Below are positions 1 through 6,154 of a stretch of DNA of 12,783 bases, piece by piece; within the stretch, counting starts at the first letter, position 1, and each line of letters starts with the position of its first letter. A program made the translations under genes and the position numbers. Origin of the DNA: Burkholderiaceae bacterium. Lineage in GTDB: Bacteria; Pseudomonadota; Gammaproteobacteria; Burkholderiales; Burkholderiaceae_C. The notes under the pieces were generated by a model that saw only the letters and a list, made by a program, of their open reading frames with translations, made no database searches and was not told where the DNA came from. The DNA lies in contig JAISNB010000054.1 of the NCBI GenBank assembly GCA_031276435.1, positions 1-12,783 of the forward strand, given 5' to 3'.

Positions 1-2
1 CA

Positions 3-680
3 GCCTTTTCATCTGCCGAAGGCTTGCAAATCACTTTTGATTACGCAGCGTATGGTAAGTGGACCAGCGAGGATGCCGATGGACTCTCGTTTTTCTTGAT
101 CGACGGCAGTACGCCACCCACTTTGGGATCAAACTTTGGATATGCGGCAAAAGTATCGACTTCCGCTGTAACCAATGGCTATGTGGGTATTGGTCTGGAT
201 GCGTGGGGCGGGTGTAGCGCTCTTCCCTGTGGCGTGATGGATCGTGTGATTGTGTATGGCGAGACGCGCAGCAGTATCAGCCATCCCACGCCCATGTTGA
301 CCGAGGTTCCTTTGCTTGGTACGGCAGTCGGAAAAATTGCGCCCGTGGATCGCCCGGGCCGAATTGTGCGCATCACCATTTCGCCCGTTTCACCTGCCGC
401 GCCTTATCCAACGGTGACGGTGGAAATCGACCCCGGTTCAGGCTTTGTCAAGGTAATCGATGCCTTCTCATTGGCTGGCAATGGCCCGGTGCCCGCAACG
501 TTCAAGATGGGATTTGGCGCCAGTACGGGCAGCCATGTTGATTTTCACGAGGTTCGCATCCGGAGCGCAAAAACGCTTGTCAGCGCCGTCCCCGCGCTGG
601 GACAAAGCACGTTGGGCGCGTTGGCGTTGTTGTTAACGCTGCTGACCCTGCCCACGCTTCGCAGCCATTTCAAGAATTGA
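3..680 (+). CDS. L-type lectin-domain protein with IPTL-CTERM-like C-terminus (5' truncated)
   Basis: The frame is open to the left edge, so the start and signal peptide lie outside the window; 225 residues are visible. The segment ITFDYAAYG followed by ADGLSFFLIDGS and later GYVGIGLDAWG matches the core of bacterial legume-type (L-type) lectin domains, which are secreted carbohydrate-binding beta-sandwich proteins. The last 30 or so residues read VPALGQSTLGALALLLTLLT and then a basic end (RSHFKN). That is the layout of an IPTL/PEP-type sorting tail: short motif, hydrophobic helix, basic tail. The usual Trp after the motif (as in IPTLSEW) is missing, so this is a variant. Expected location is the cell surface or exterior after sorting, which is inferred from the family. 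No sorting enzyme is encoded in the window. The ligand cannot be told from the sequence. Confidence 0.72.
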   Translation, partial: AFSSAEGLQITFDYAAYGKWTSEDADGLSFFLIDGSTPPTLGSNFGYAAKVSTSAVTNGYVGIGLDAWGGCSALPCGVMDRVIVYGETRSSISHPTPMLTEVPLLGTAVGKIAPVDRPGRIVRITISPVSPAAPYPTVTVEIDPGSGFVKVIDAFSLAGNGPVPATFKMGFGASTGSHVDFHEVRIRSAKTLVSAVPALGQSTLGALALLLTLLTLPTLRSHFKN

Positions 681-702
681 ATGTTTGCAGGGGGTTGGAA
701 TA

Positions 703-744
703 CCCCCTCACCCTGCCCTCTCCCCCATGAATGGGGGAGAGGGG
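703..744. repeat. Family A palindromic repeat, copy A1
   Basis: CCCCCTCACCCTG leads into a perfect 13-bp inverted repeat, CCCTCTCCCCCAT (716-728) and ATGGGGGAGAGGG (731-743). It starts 22 bases after the lectin stop, so it may form the 3' end of that transcript, but there is no T-tract. It is the cleanest of about eight copies of this motif in the window. Confidence 0.8.
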
Positions 745-769
745 AAAGAACGCGCCACGGTTTGCTTTT

Positions 770-807
770 CTCTCTCCCTTTGAGGGAGAGAGTGCCCCGG
801 CAGGGGC
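770..807. repeat. Family A-like double hairpin, copy A2
   Basis: A perfect 10-bp stem, CTCTCTCCCT (770-779) with AGGGAGAGAG (783-792), is followed directly by a second hairpin, GCCCC (794-798) with GGGGC (803-807). It resembles family A by its CTCTCCC/GGGAGAG arms but lacks the CCCCTCACCC leader. Bases 808-859 hold nothing I recognise. Confidence 0.6.
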
Positions 808-859
808 GAGAGAGGGGGAGTGCAACGCTAATTCAAGCGCCGCGCTTTGCATGGCAAAA

Positions 860-907
860 CCCCTCATCCGGCGCTTCGCGCTACCCTCTCCCCAAGGGGC
901 GAGGGTA
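860..907. repeat. Family A palindromic repeat with inserted hairpin, copy A3
   Basis: CCCCTCATCC is followed by GGCGCTTCGCGC and then the arms TACCCTCTCCCC (882-893) and GGGGCGAGGGTA (896-907). The inserted GCGCTTCGCGC block also occurs, inverted and slightly diverged, in copy A9 near 12380-12405. A3 and A9 are therefore a sub-type of the family. Confidence 0.75.
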
Positions 908-977
908 AAGAATACAAATGCGCCACGCTTGCTCAAGATGGCGAAGGCAACGAAGAGAGGTGCTCACTTTGTTTCCC

Positions 978-1099
978 CGTCATTGCGAGGACCGCAGGCC
1001 CGTGGCAATCCATGCGGTTTTTATTTTGCCCCTTTTCGTTTGCGTCGCGTGGAAAATCCCCCTCACCCCAACCCTCTCCCCCTAAAGGGGGCGAGGGTG
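978..1099. repeat. Composite repeat unit 1 (family B + spacer + family A)
   Basis: The unit opens with a family B element (978-1012: CGTCATTGCGAGG, then CGCAGGC, then GTGGCAATCC). A 45-base spacer ends in GCGTGGAAAATC, and the unit closes with a family A element (1058-1099) whose arms are ACCCTCTCCCCCT and AGGGGGCGAGGGT. The same order, spacing and spacer end recur at 1532-1659, so the two families moved or were copied together here. Confidence 0.75.
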
Positions 1100-1237
1100 A
1101 AAAATGCAAGTGCACCGCCGCTTGCCCAAGGTTACGAGGGGAAATAATAGAGAGGGTGATGGCAAACTTTAGATTCCCTCCCCCCTGCGAGGGGCATTCC
1201 CCAAAGCGGCGATGACGAATAGATGGATGGAAACGGT

Positions 1238-1270
1238 GGATTGCCACGTGCCTGCGGCGCTCGCAATGAT
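1238..1270. repeat. Family B palindromic repeat, inverted copy B2
   Basis: GGATTGCCACGTGCCTGCGG followed by CGCTCGCAATGAT is the reverse complement of the family B consensus CATTGCGAGC..GCAGGC..GTGGCAATCC. It lies opposite in orientation to B1 and B3. Bases 1100-1237 otherwise hold only a weak CCCTC/GAGGG pair (1176-1194) and no gene. Confidence 0.75.
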
Positions 1271-1291
1271 GAAGAAAAGATTGCACTATTT

Positions 1292-1330
1292 TTCAAAAGC
1301 CACTTCCCGCAAAGTGAATTTTTTGTGGCT
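1292..1330. repeat. Degenerate copy of the AAAAGCCACTT hairpin element
   Basis: TTCAAAAGCCACTTC (1292-1306) is identical over 15 bases to the left arm of the terminator hairpin at 1783-1797. The right arm is disrupted: a short AAAGTG and, after a T-run, GTGGCT (1325-1330) are what remains. It is probably a decayed terminator element of the same family. Confidence 0.55.
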
Positions 1331-1368
1331 GCCGTGGGCATTTTGTACAGTGCAGAGGAAGAGTACCC

Positions 1369-1480
1369 ATCACCCTGCCCTCTCCGATCTTTCCCCATCC
1401 CTCTCCAAAGGGGAAGGTGCAATATGTGCCCCTCTCCACTTGTGGAGAGGAGTGGGGGGTGAGGATGGGGGAGAGGGGAA
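1369..1480. repeat. Compound family A cluster
   Basis: Several family A pieces are interlocked here: CACCCTGCCCTCTCC (1371-1385), CCCCATCCCTCTCC with AAAGGGGAAGGTG, a perfect 9-bp hairpin CCTCTCCAC (1431-1439) with GTGGAGAGG (1442-1450), and GGGGTGAGGATGGGGGAGAG to the right, which is the reverse complement of the left motif. The cluster therefore reads as nested inverted copies. No coding sequence is apparent. Confidence 0.65.
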
Positions 1481-1531
1481 ATAATATTGATGCGATGTGC
1501 ACGTGTGGACCATTATTGTGACTCCAGTTCC

Positions 1532-1659
1532 CGTCATTGCGATGAGCGAAGCGACGTGGCAATTCATCTGGCTTTTCATCTGTGTAATACTTTTCCATTT
1601 GCACCGCATGGAAAAATCCCCCTCACCCTGACTCTCTCCCCCTAAAGGGGGCGGGGGGG
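1532..1659. repeat. Composite repeat unit 2 (family B + spacer + family A)
   Basis: This is a direct second copy of the arrangement at 978-1099. The family B element (1532-1565: CGTCATTGCGATGAGCGAAG, then GTGGCAATTC) is followed by a spacer of about 50 bases ending in GCATGGAAAAATC, then a family A element (1618-1659) with CCCCCTCACCCTG and TCTCCCCCTAAAGGGGG. The spacer is similar to unit 1 near its right end and diverged in the middle. Confidence 0.72.
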
Positions 1660-1660
1660 T

Positions 1661-1815
1661 GGCCTGCGGGCACTCGCAGTGACGAGAGGGGAGGAGGGGT
1701 GCGCTACATTGCCCGGCCCTCGCAATGCCGGGGCTGTCTGTTACGGCGAAGCCGCGCGCGGAAAAGTCGTGCGGCTGTGCTGTTCAAAAGCCACTTCTTC
1801 TGAAGTGGCTTTTTT
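1661..1815. repeat. Composite repeat unit 3 (two family B elements, linker, terminator hairpin); inverted partner at 12158-12320
   Basis: Order on the + strand: a partial family B element (1661-1684), a second one (1701-1733), a linker containing GTTACGGCGAAGCCG, then the AAAAGCCACTTC hairpin. The reverse complement of 12320-12158 has the same order. The two copies are identical over 27 consecutive bases (1701-1727 against 12243-12269), share GTTACGGCGAAGCCG and TGTGCTGTTCAAAAGCCACTT, and differ by scattered substitutions elsewhere. By eye the core is roughly 85 percent identical. Confidence 0.8.
1786..1815. terminator. Bidirectional intrinsic terminator between lectin and ygiQ
   Basis: A perfect 12-bp stem, AAAAGCCACTTC (1786-1797) with GAAGTGGCTTTT (1802-1813), has a 4-base loop and extra Ts on the + strand. 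The A-rich left flank becomes a U-tract for minus-strand transcripts, so it can act in both directions between the convergent lectin (+) and ygiQ (-) genes. It lies about 1.1 kb after the lectin stop and 150 bases after the ygiQ stop. Confidence 0.8.
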
Positions 1816-1850
1816 GCAGGCAGGAACGCAATTTGGGCGAATTGGGGCCG

Positions 1851-1964
1851 CTATGTTGCTCCACGCGCAATTCGTTTTCGCGGCACGAAAACCCCAGTCT
1901 GCTCCAATATCTCATCAATCAGGGGGTAAATATCTTGGCGCGCATCACCAAAAAATGCTCCGGT
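1851..1964 (-). other. Coding-like extension directly after the ygiQ stop, same frame
   Basis: Past the ygiQ TGA (1965-1967), the same minus-strand frame stays open for 37 codons and then meets TAG (1851-1853). The translation begins TGAFFGDARQDIYPLIDEIL, continues EQTGVFVPRKRIARGAT, and has an amphipathic, protein-like look. There is no start codon or ribosome site just before it, so it is not called as a gene. It could be the tail of a lost or eroded gene, an older longer YgiQ end, or chance. The opposite strand also reads plausibly (SLLQYLINQGVNILARITKK), which weakens the case. I do not recognise the family. Confidence 0.3.
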
Positions 1965-4238
1965 TCAGCGTTTGCGCTGCTGCTTCGGCGGTGGTGGCGG
2001 CGCAGCAGCGGTGGAGTTCTTGCGCCGCGGGCTTTGGTAGGCGCCGCCGGTTGCGGGTTGCCAGGCGGGAATCAGGTGCTGTTTGCCGCTGCCGATCAGG
2101 TCGGCGCGCCCCATGGCCTTGAGCGCCTCGCGCAGCAGCGGCCAGTTGTTGGGGTCGTGGTAGCGCAAAAAGGCTTTGTGCAGGCGGCGGCGGCGCTCGC
2201 CGCGCACGATGTCCACTTTTTCCGCGCGGCTGTCGCGGTGGATGCCCTTGAGCGTGTTCAGCCCCGTGTGGTACATGGCGGTGGCCGTGGCCATGGGGCT
2301 GGGGTAGAAGGTTTGCACCTGGTCGACGCGCAGGCCATGGCGCTTGAGCCACAGGGCCAGGTTGAGCATGTCCTGCTCGGTGGTGCCCGGGTGCGCCGCA
2401 ATGAAGTAGGGCACCAGGAATTGTTCTTTGCCCGCTTCGCGGCTGTATTGGTCGAACATCTGGCTGAAACGCTCGTAGGTGCCGATGCCCGGCTTCATCA
2501 TTTTGGCGAGCGGCCCGGCTTCGGTGTGCTCGGGCGCGATTTTGAGGTAGCCGCCCACGTGGTGCTGTACGAGTTCCCTGACGTAGGCGGGCGCGTGCAC
2601 CGCCAGGTCGTAGCGCAGGCCGGAGCTGATCAGTATTTTCTTGATGCCCGGCAGCGCGCGCACGCGCCGGTACAGCGCGATGAGGGGCGTGTGGTCGGTG
2701 TTCAGGTTCTGGCAAATGCCGGGGTATACGCAACTGGGTTTGCGGCAGGCCGCTTCGATGCGCGGGCTTTTGCAGCCAAGCCGGTACATGTTGGCGGTGG
2801 GGCCGCCCAGGTCGCTGACCACGCCGGTAAAGCCGCTGGCCTTGTCGCGCATTTGCTCGACTTCGCGCACGATGCTGCTGGCGCTGCGGCTTTGGATGAT
2901 GCGGCCTTCGTGCTCGGTGATGCTGCAAAACGCGCAGCCGCCAAAGCAGCCGCGCATGATGTTGACGGAAAAGCGGATCATCTCCCAGGCGGGGATGCGG
3001 GTGGCGGCGCGGTCGAAGCGCCCGTTTGCGTCGGCGTAGCGCGGGTGCGGGCCGCGCGCGTAGGGCAGGCCGAATACGTGGTCCATTTCGGCGGTGGTCA
3101 GCGCGATGGGCGGCGGGTTGATCCACACGTCGCGTGCGGTGGCGCCCGCGCCATGCGCCTGTACCAGCGCGCGCGCGTTGCCAGGGTTGACTTCCTGATG
3201 CAGCACGCGGCTGGCGTGGGCGTAGAGCACGGCATCGCTTCTGACTTGCTCAAAGCCGGGCAGGCGAATGACGGTGCGCGCGCGCTCGGCCACGCTGGCG
3301 CGCGCGTTGCGCGCCGCCGCTGGCGTGAATAGCAGCGGCATTTCGGCGGCAGCGCCGTTGCTGTCGCCATCGCCTTGTGCTGCCGTCTCCGTCGCGGCGC
3401 AGCCCGGGCGGGCGGCGGCGCGCTCAGCCGTGGTCTGGTAGGGGTTGGGTATGGGCGGCACAGGCCCCGGGCGATCGACTTCGGTGGAGTCGATTTCCAG
3501 CCATTGCGCGGCGTCCTGGCTGGTGCGGCGCACAAAGGCGGTGCCGCGCACGTCGGTGATGCGCTCGACAGGTTCGCGCCGCGCCAGGCGGTGCGCCACC
3601 TCGACCAGCGCGCGTTCGGCGTTGCCGTAGAGCAGCAGGTCGCATTTGCTGTCTACCACGATGGAGCGGCGCACCTTGTCGCTCCAGTAGTCGTAATGCG
3701 CGACGCGGCGCAAACTGCCCTCGATGCCGCCGAGGATGATGGGCACGCCGCCAAAGGCTTCGCGGCAACGCTGGCTGTAGACGATGGCGGCGCGGTCGGG
3801 GCGCTTGCCGCCCACGTTGCCGGGCGTGTAGGCATCGTCGCTGCGGATTTTGCGATCCGCCGTGTAGCGGTTGATCATGGAGTCCATGTTGCCCGCCGTG
3901 ACGCCCCAGAACAGGTTGGGTTTGCCCAGGGCGCGGAAGGCTTCGGCGCTGTGCCAGTCGGGCTGCGCGATGATGCCCACGCGAAAGCCCTGCGCTTCGA
4001 GTACGCGGCCAATGACGGCCATGCCAAAGCTGGGGTGGTCGACGTAGGCGTCGCCCGTGACCAGAACCACATCGCATGAGTCCCACCCGAGGCGTTCCAT
4101 TTCGGCGCGGCTCATGGGCAAAAACGGCGCGGTGCCAAAACGCCTGGCCCAATAGGGCCGGTAACTCATCAAGGGCTTGGCGTCGCGCGGAAAGAAGGAA
4201 ACGTCCGGATACGCGGCGGCGGCAGTGGCGGCGGTCAT
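1965..4238 (-). CDS. ygiQ: YgiQ family radical SAM protein (UPF0313)
   Basis: 757 residues, close to the usual 700-750 for YgiQ. The N-terminal part (FFPRDAKPLMSYRPYWARRF, then GTAPFLPMSRAEME, GWDSCD, VTGDAYVDHPSFGMAVIGR) is the conserved YgiQ N-domain. The radical-SAM cluster is CFGGCAFC with Cys431, Cys435 and Cys438 (CX3CX2C), which binds the 4Fe-4S cluster that cleaves S-adenosylmethionine. IAPEHTE follows in the barrel. The reaction and substrate of this family are not established. A low-complexity Ala/Gly/Asp insert lies near residues 273-299, and the C-terminus ends in a Pro/Gln/Lys/Arg-rich tail. I chose ATG 4238; a TTG at 4316 would overlap the end of the Crp/Fnr gene, and neither has a clear ribosome site. 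It lies 68 bases after that gene on the same strand and is probably co-transcribed with it. Confidence 0.93.
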   Translation of the reverse strand: MTAATAAAAYPDVSFFPRDAKPLMSYRPYWARRFGTAPFLPMSRAEMERLGWDSCDVVLVTGDAYVDHPSFGMAVIGRVLEAQGFRVGIIAQPDWHSAEAFRALGKPNLFWGVTAGNMDSMINRYTADRKIRSDDAYTPGNVGGKRPDRAAIVYSQRCREAFGGVPIILGGIEGSLRRVAHYDYWSDKVRRSIVVDSKCDLLLYGNAERALVEVAHRLARREPVERITDVRGTAFVRRTSQDAAQWLEIDSTEVDRPGPVPPIPNPYQTTAERAAARPGCAATETAAQGDGDSNGAAAEMPLLFTPAAARNARASVAERARTVIRLPGFEQVRSDAVLYAHASRVLHQEVNPGNARALVQAHGAGATARDVWINPPPIALTTAEMDHVFGLPYARGPHPRYADANGRFDRAATRIPAWEMIRFSVNIMRGCFGGCAFCSITEHEGRIIQSRSASSIVREVEQMRDKASGFTGVVSDLGGPTANMYRLGCKSPRIEAACRKPSCVYPGICQNLNTDHTPLIALYRRVRALPGIKKILISSGLRYDLAVHAPAYVRELVQHHVGGYLKIAPEHTEAGPLAKMMKPGIGTYERFSQMFDQYSREAGKEQFLVPYFIAAHPGTTEQDMLNLALWLKRHGLRVDQVQTFYPSPMATATAMYHTGLNTLKGIHRDSRAEKVDIVRGERRRRLHKAFLRYHDPNNWPLLREALKAMGRADLIGSGKQHLIPAWQPATGGAYQSPRRKNSTAAAPPPPPKQQRKR

Positions 4239-4306
4239 GGGTGGTGCGTAAAGCGGCCACGCGCGGCGGGCGCGGCCTGGTCCATGCAGGGCAGGGGCGG
4301 GGCTGT

Positions 4307-5029
4307 TCAGTTGCAATCGGCAAGGTGCTCGCGCACCAGAATTGTTCCGTCGGGCTGACTGGTGATGAAGCCGCTGGCTTTCAGCCCCCTGATCGCGCGG
4401 GTCACCATCTCGCGCGAGGCGCCCACCATTTTGCCAAGGTCTTGCTGCGAGAATTTTTCACGGATCACCAGTTCGCCATTTTCGTTTTCGACGGCAAACT
4501 CCAGCAGGGCGCGCGCGATGCGGCCATACACGTCCATCAGGGCCAGCGTCTCGATCTTGCGGTCGGCGTGGCGCAAGCGGCGCACCAGCCCGCGCATGAC
4601 CTCGTAGGACATCGACAGGTTGTCGCGCAGGCAGCGCGCAAACTCCGTGCGCCCGAGCATGAGGACATCGGTGGCAATGTCGACGCACACGGTGGCCGAG
4701 TGCGCCTCGTTGTCAATCAGGCTCATCTCGCCAATGTGATCGCCCGGATGCAGCGTGGCCAGAATCACCTCGCGCCCGCGCGCGTCCATCGTCATCACGC
4801 GCGCCCTGCCATTGAGCAGGATGAACAGGGCGTTGCTCTTTCTGCCCTGCTCCACGATCGTGTCGCCCCGCTTGAAAGCGCGCTTGACAACCGCATTGGA
4901 TACCGCGGTGGCCTGCGCGTCGGTCAACATCGAAAACAAGGGCACGCGCCGAATGAGTTCGGAACTGGTCAACATCGTTGCTGCTGCTGCTGTTGTTGTT
5001 GTTGTCATTGTCGTTGTCGTTGTCGTCAT
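4307..5029 (-). CDS. Crp/Fnr family transcriptional regulator with Thr/Ala-repeat N-terminus
   Basis: 240 residues. Residues 1-19 are an unusual Thr/Ala run; the family-like part starts at about residue 19 (MLTSSELIRRVPLF). A cyclic-nucleotide-binding fold spans about 31-135, with the phosphate cassette at GEMSLIDNEAHSATV (100-114). His110 stands where CRP has the Arg that contacts cAMP phosphate, so cAMP is an uncertain ligand. A dimer helix follows (YEVMRGLVRRLRHADRKIE), then a Crp-type winged helix with recognition region SQQDLGKMVGASREMVTRAI (194-213). There is no cluster of N-terminal Cys as in FNR, so no Fe-S sensing is expected. ATG 5029 was chosen because AAGGA lies 9 bases upstream; ATG 5008 and 4975 are in frame but lack such a site. 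The gene is divergent from trxB. Its targets are unknown. Confidence 0.92.
   Translation of the reverse strand: MTTTTTTMTTTTTAAAATMLTSSELIRRVPLFSMLTDAQATAVSNAVVKRAFKRGDTIVEQGRKSNALFILLNGRARVMTMDARGREVILATLHPGDHIGEMSLIDNEAHSATVCVDIATDVLMLGRTEFARCLRDNLSMSYEVMRGLVRRLRHADRKIETLALMDVYGRIARALLEFAVENENGELVIREKFSQQDLGKMVGASREMVTRAIRGLKASGFITSQPDGTILVREHLADCN
4973..5029 (-). repeat. In-frame triplet microsatellite at the start of the Crp/Fnr gene
   Basis: On the minus strand the first 19 codons read ATG, (ACG ACA) three times, ATG, ACA five times, GCA four times, ACG, ATG. This is a clean three-base repeat tract inside the coding start, with three in-frame ATGs (5029, 5008, 4975). Slippage would change the protein by whole Thr or Ala residues without shifting the frame, and could change the distance between possible starts. 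Confidence 0.85.
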
Positions 5030-5179
5030 GACAAATCATCCTTCGGGGGGAGAAAATCTCGGCTCGCACAGGTTTCGCACAATTAAACAACAAATCCCCG
5101 CAACCTACGCAGGTGTGGCCTTGGCCGGATGTCTTATGCTTGGACTTCATCCATACCGCCTGCGAGACAACCCAAAAAC
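5030..5179. promoter_or_regulatory. Divergent intergenic region between the Crp/Fnr gene and trxB
   Basis: 150 bases separate the two start codons and must hold both promoters. Toward the regulator, AAGGA (about 5039-5043 on the complement) is the ribosome site. Toward trxB the best -10 candidate is TATGCT at 5135-5140, with no good -35. An A/T-rich stretch (AATTAAACAACAAAT, 5081-5095) is the most promoter-like part. No convincing Crp/Fnr-type palindrome was found by eye, so autoregulation is possible but unsupported. Confidence 0.4.
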
Positions 5180-6136
5180 ATGAAACACGCCCAAGTCATC
5201 ATCCTCGGCTCCGGCCCGGCTGGCTACACCGCCGCCATTTACGCCGCGCGCGCCAACCTCAAGCCCCTGCTCATCACCGGCATGGCGCAGGGCGGCCAAC
5301 TCATGACCACCACCGAAGTCGATAACTGGCCCGCCGATCCCCTGGGCGTGCAGGGGCCTGATCTGATGGCACGCTTGCAGCAGCACGCCGAGCGGTTCAA
5401 CACCGAAATCGTTTTCGACCACATCCTGTCGGCCAATCTCGGGCAGCGCCCCTTCCAGTTGCGCGGCGACAGCGAAACCTACACCTGCGAGGCGCTCATC
5501 ATTGCCACCGGCGCATCGGCCAAATACCTGGGCCTGCCCTCGGAGAGCGCCTTCATGGGCCGGGGCGTTTCAGCTTGCGCCACCTGCGACGGTTTCTTCT
5601 ACCGCGACGAGGAAGTCTGCGTGGTGGGCGGCGGCAACACCGCCGTCGAAGAAGCCCTGTACCTTGCCAACATCGCCAGGAAAGTGCACCTCATCCACCG
5701 ACGCGACCAGTTTCGCGCCGAACCCATCATGGTCGATCAGCTGATGGAAAAAGCCGCGGCGGGCCGGATCGAGCTGCACACCCACTGCACCCTGGACGAA
5801 GTGCTGGGCGACGACGCCTCTGGCGTTACCGGCGTGCGCATCCAGCACACCGGCACGGGCCAAAAGCGCGACTTGCCGCTCAAGGGCTGCTTCATCGCCA
5901 TCGGCCACACGCCCAACACCGAAATCTTTGCCGACCAGCTTGACCTGCAAAACGGCTACATCCGCACCCAGGGCAGCGCCGCGCAGGGGGGCTTTGCCAC
6001 GCAAACCTCCACGCCCGGCGTATTTGCCGCTGGCGACGTGCAAGACCCCGTCTACCGCCAGGCCATCACCAGCGCCGCCACCGGCTGCATGGCCGCCTTG
6101 GACGCCCAGCGTTATCTGGAGCAATTAGGCAAATAA
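5180..6136 (+). CDS. trxB: Thioredoxin-disulfide reductase
   Basis: 318 residues, close to the 321 of the E. coli enzyme and aligned with it along its length. It is a cytoplasmic FAD enzyme that passes electrons from NADPH to thioredoxin. Visible motifs are the FAD-binding GSGPAG (10-15), GGQLMTTTEVDNWP, the redox pair in ACATCDGFF (Cys133 and Cys136), the NADPH-binding GGGNTA (150-155) with HRRDQFRA (173-180), and the C-terminal FAD motif TPGVFAAGDV. All expected catalytic residues are present. ATG 5180 was chosen because the family starts a few residues before the FAD motif; the upstream in-frame ATG at 5129 would add 17 residues unlike the family. The ribosome site is weak (GCGAGA). The rpmB promoter begins 12 bases after its stop, and no terminator separates them. 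Confidence 0.98.
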   Translation: MKHAQVIILGSGPAGYTAAIYAARANLKPLLITGMAQGGQLMTTTEVDNWPADPLGVQGPDLMARLQQHAERFNTEIVFDHILSANLGQRPFQLRGDSETYTCEALIIATGASAKYLGLPSESAFMGRGVSACATCDGFFYRDEEVCVVGGGNTAVEEALYLANIARKVHLIHRRDQFRAEPIMVDQLMEKAAAGRIELHTHCTLDEVLGDDASGVTGVRIQHTGTGQKRDLPLKGCFIAIGHTPNTEIFADQLDLQNGYIRTQGSAAQGGFATQTSTPGVFAAGDVQDPVYRQAITSAATGCMAALDAQRYLEQLGK

Positions 6137-6148
6137 GCCCTTTTTGGC

Positions 6149-6154
6149 TACAAT
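6149..6154 (+). promoter_or_regulatory. Probable -10 box of the rpmB-rpmG-tRNA promoter
   Basis: TACAAT lies 13 bases after the trxB stop and about 195 bases before rpmB. The matching -35 is poor (TTAGGC at 6125-6130, 18-base spacing). It is the only good -10 in this gap, but read-through from trxB is also possible. Confidence 0.42.

Noticed and set aside
681..1680. Several small open frames on both strands in the left repeat island
   Set aside because: Their translations are read-outs of the palindromic repeats (for example PSPCPLPHEWGRG and HCERRRHVAIHRF), a well-known source of spurious hypothetical proteins.
681..1700. CRISPR array
   Set aside because: Repeats are irregularly spaced, occur in both orientations, vary in length and have no uniform spacers or cas genes.
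1725..3332. Long + strand open frame (535 codons) antisense to ygiQ, and similar ones at 3375-4079, 7455-9488 and 10949-11974
   Set aside because: They lie opposite clearly recognised genes, have Ala/Val/Gly/His/Arg-rich translations without family features, and result from high third-position GC leaving few stops on the other strand.
4239..4316. Upstream TTG start for ygiQ at 4316
   Set aside because: It would overlap the end of the Crp/Fnr gene, adds 26 residues unlike the family, and has no ribosome site.
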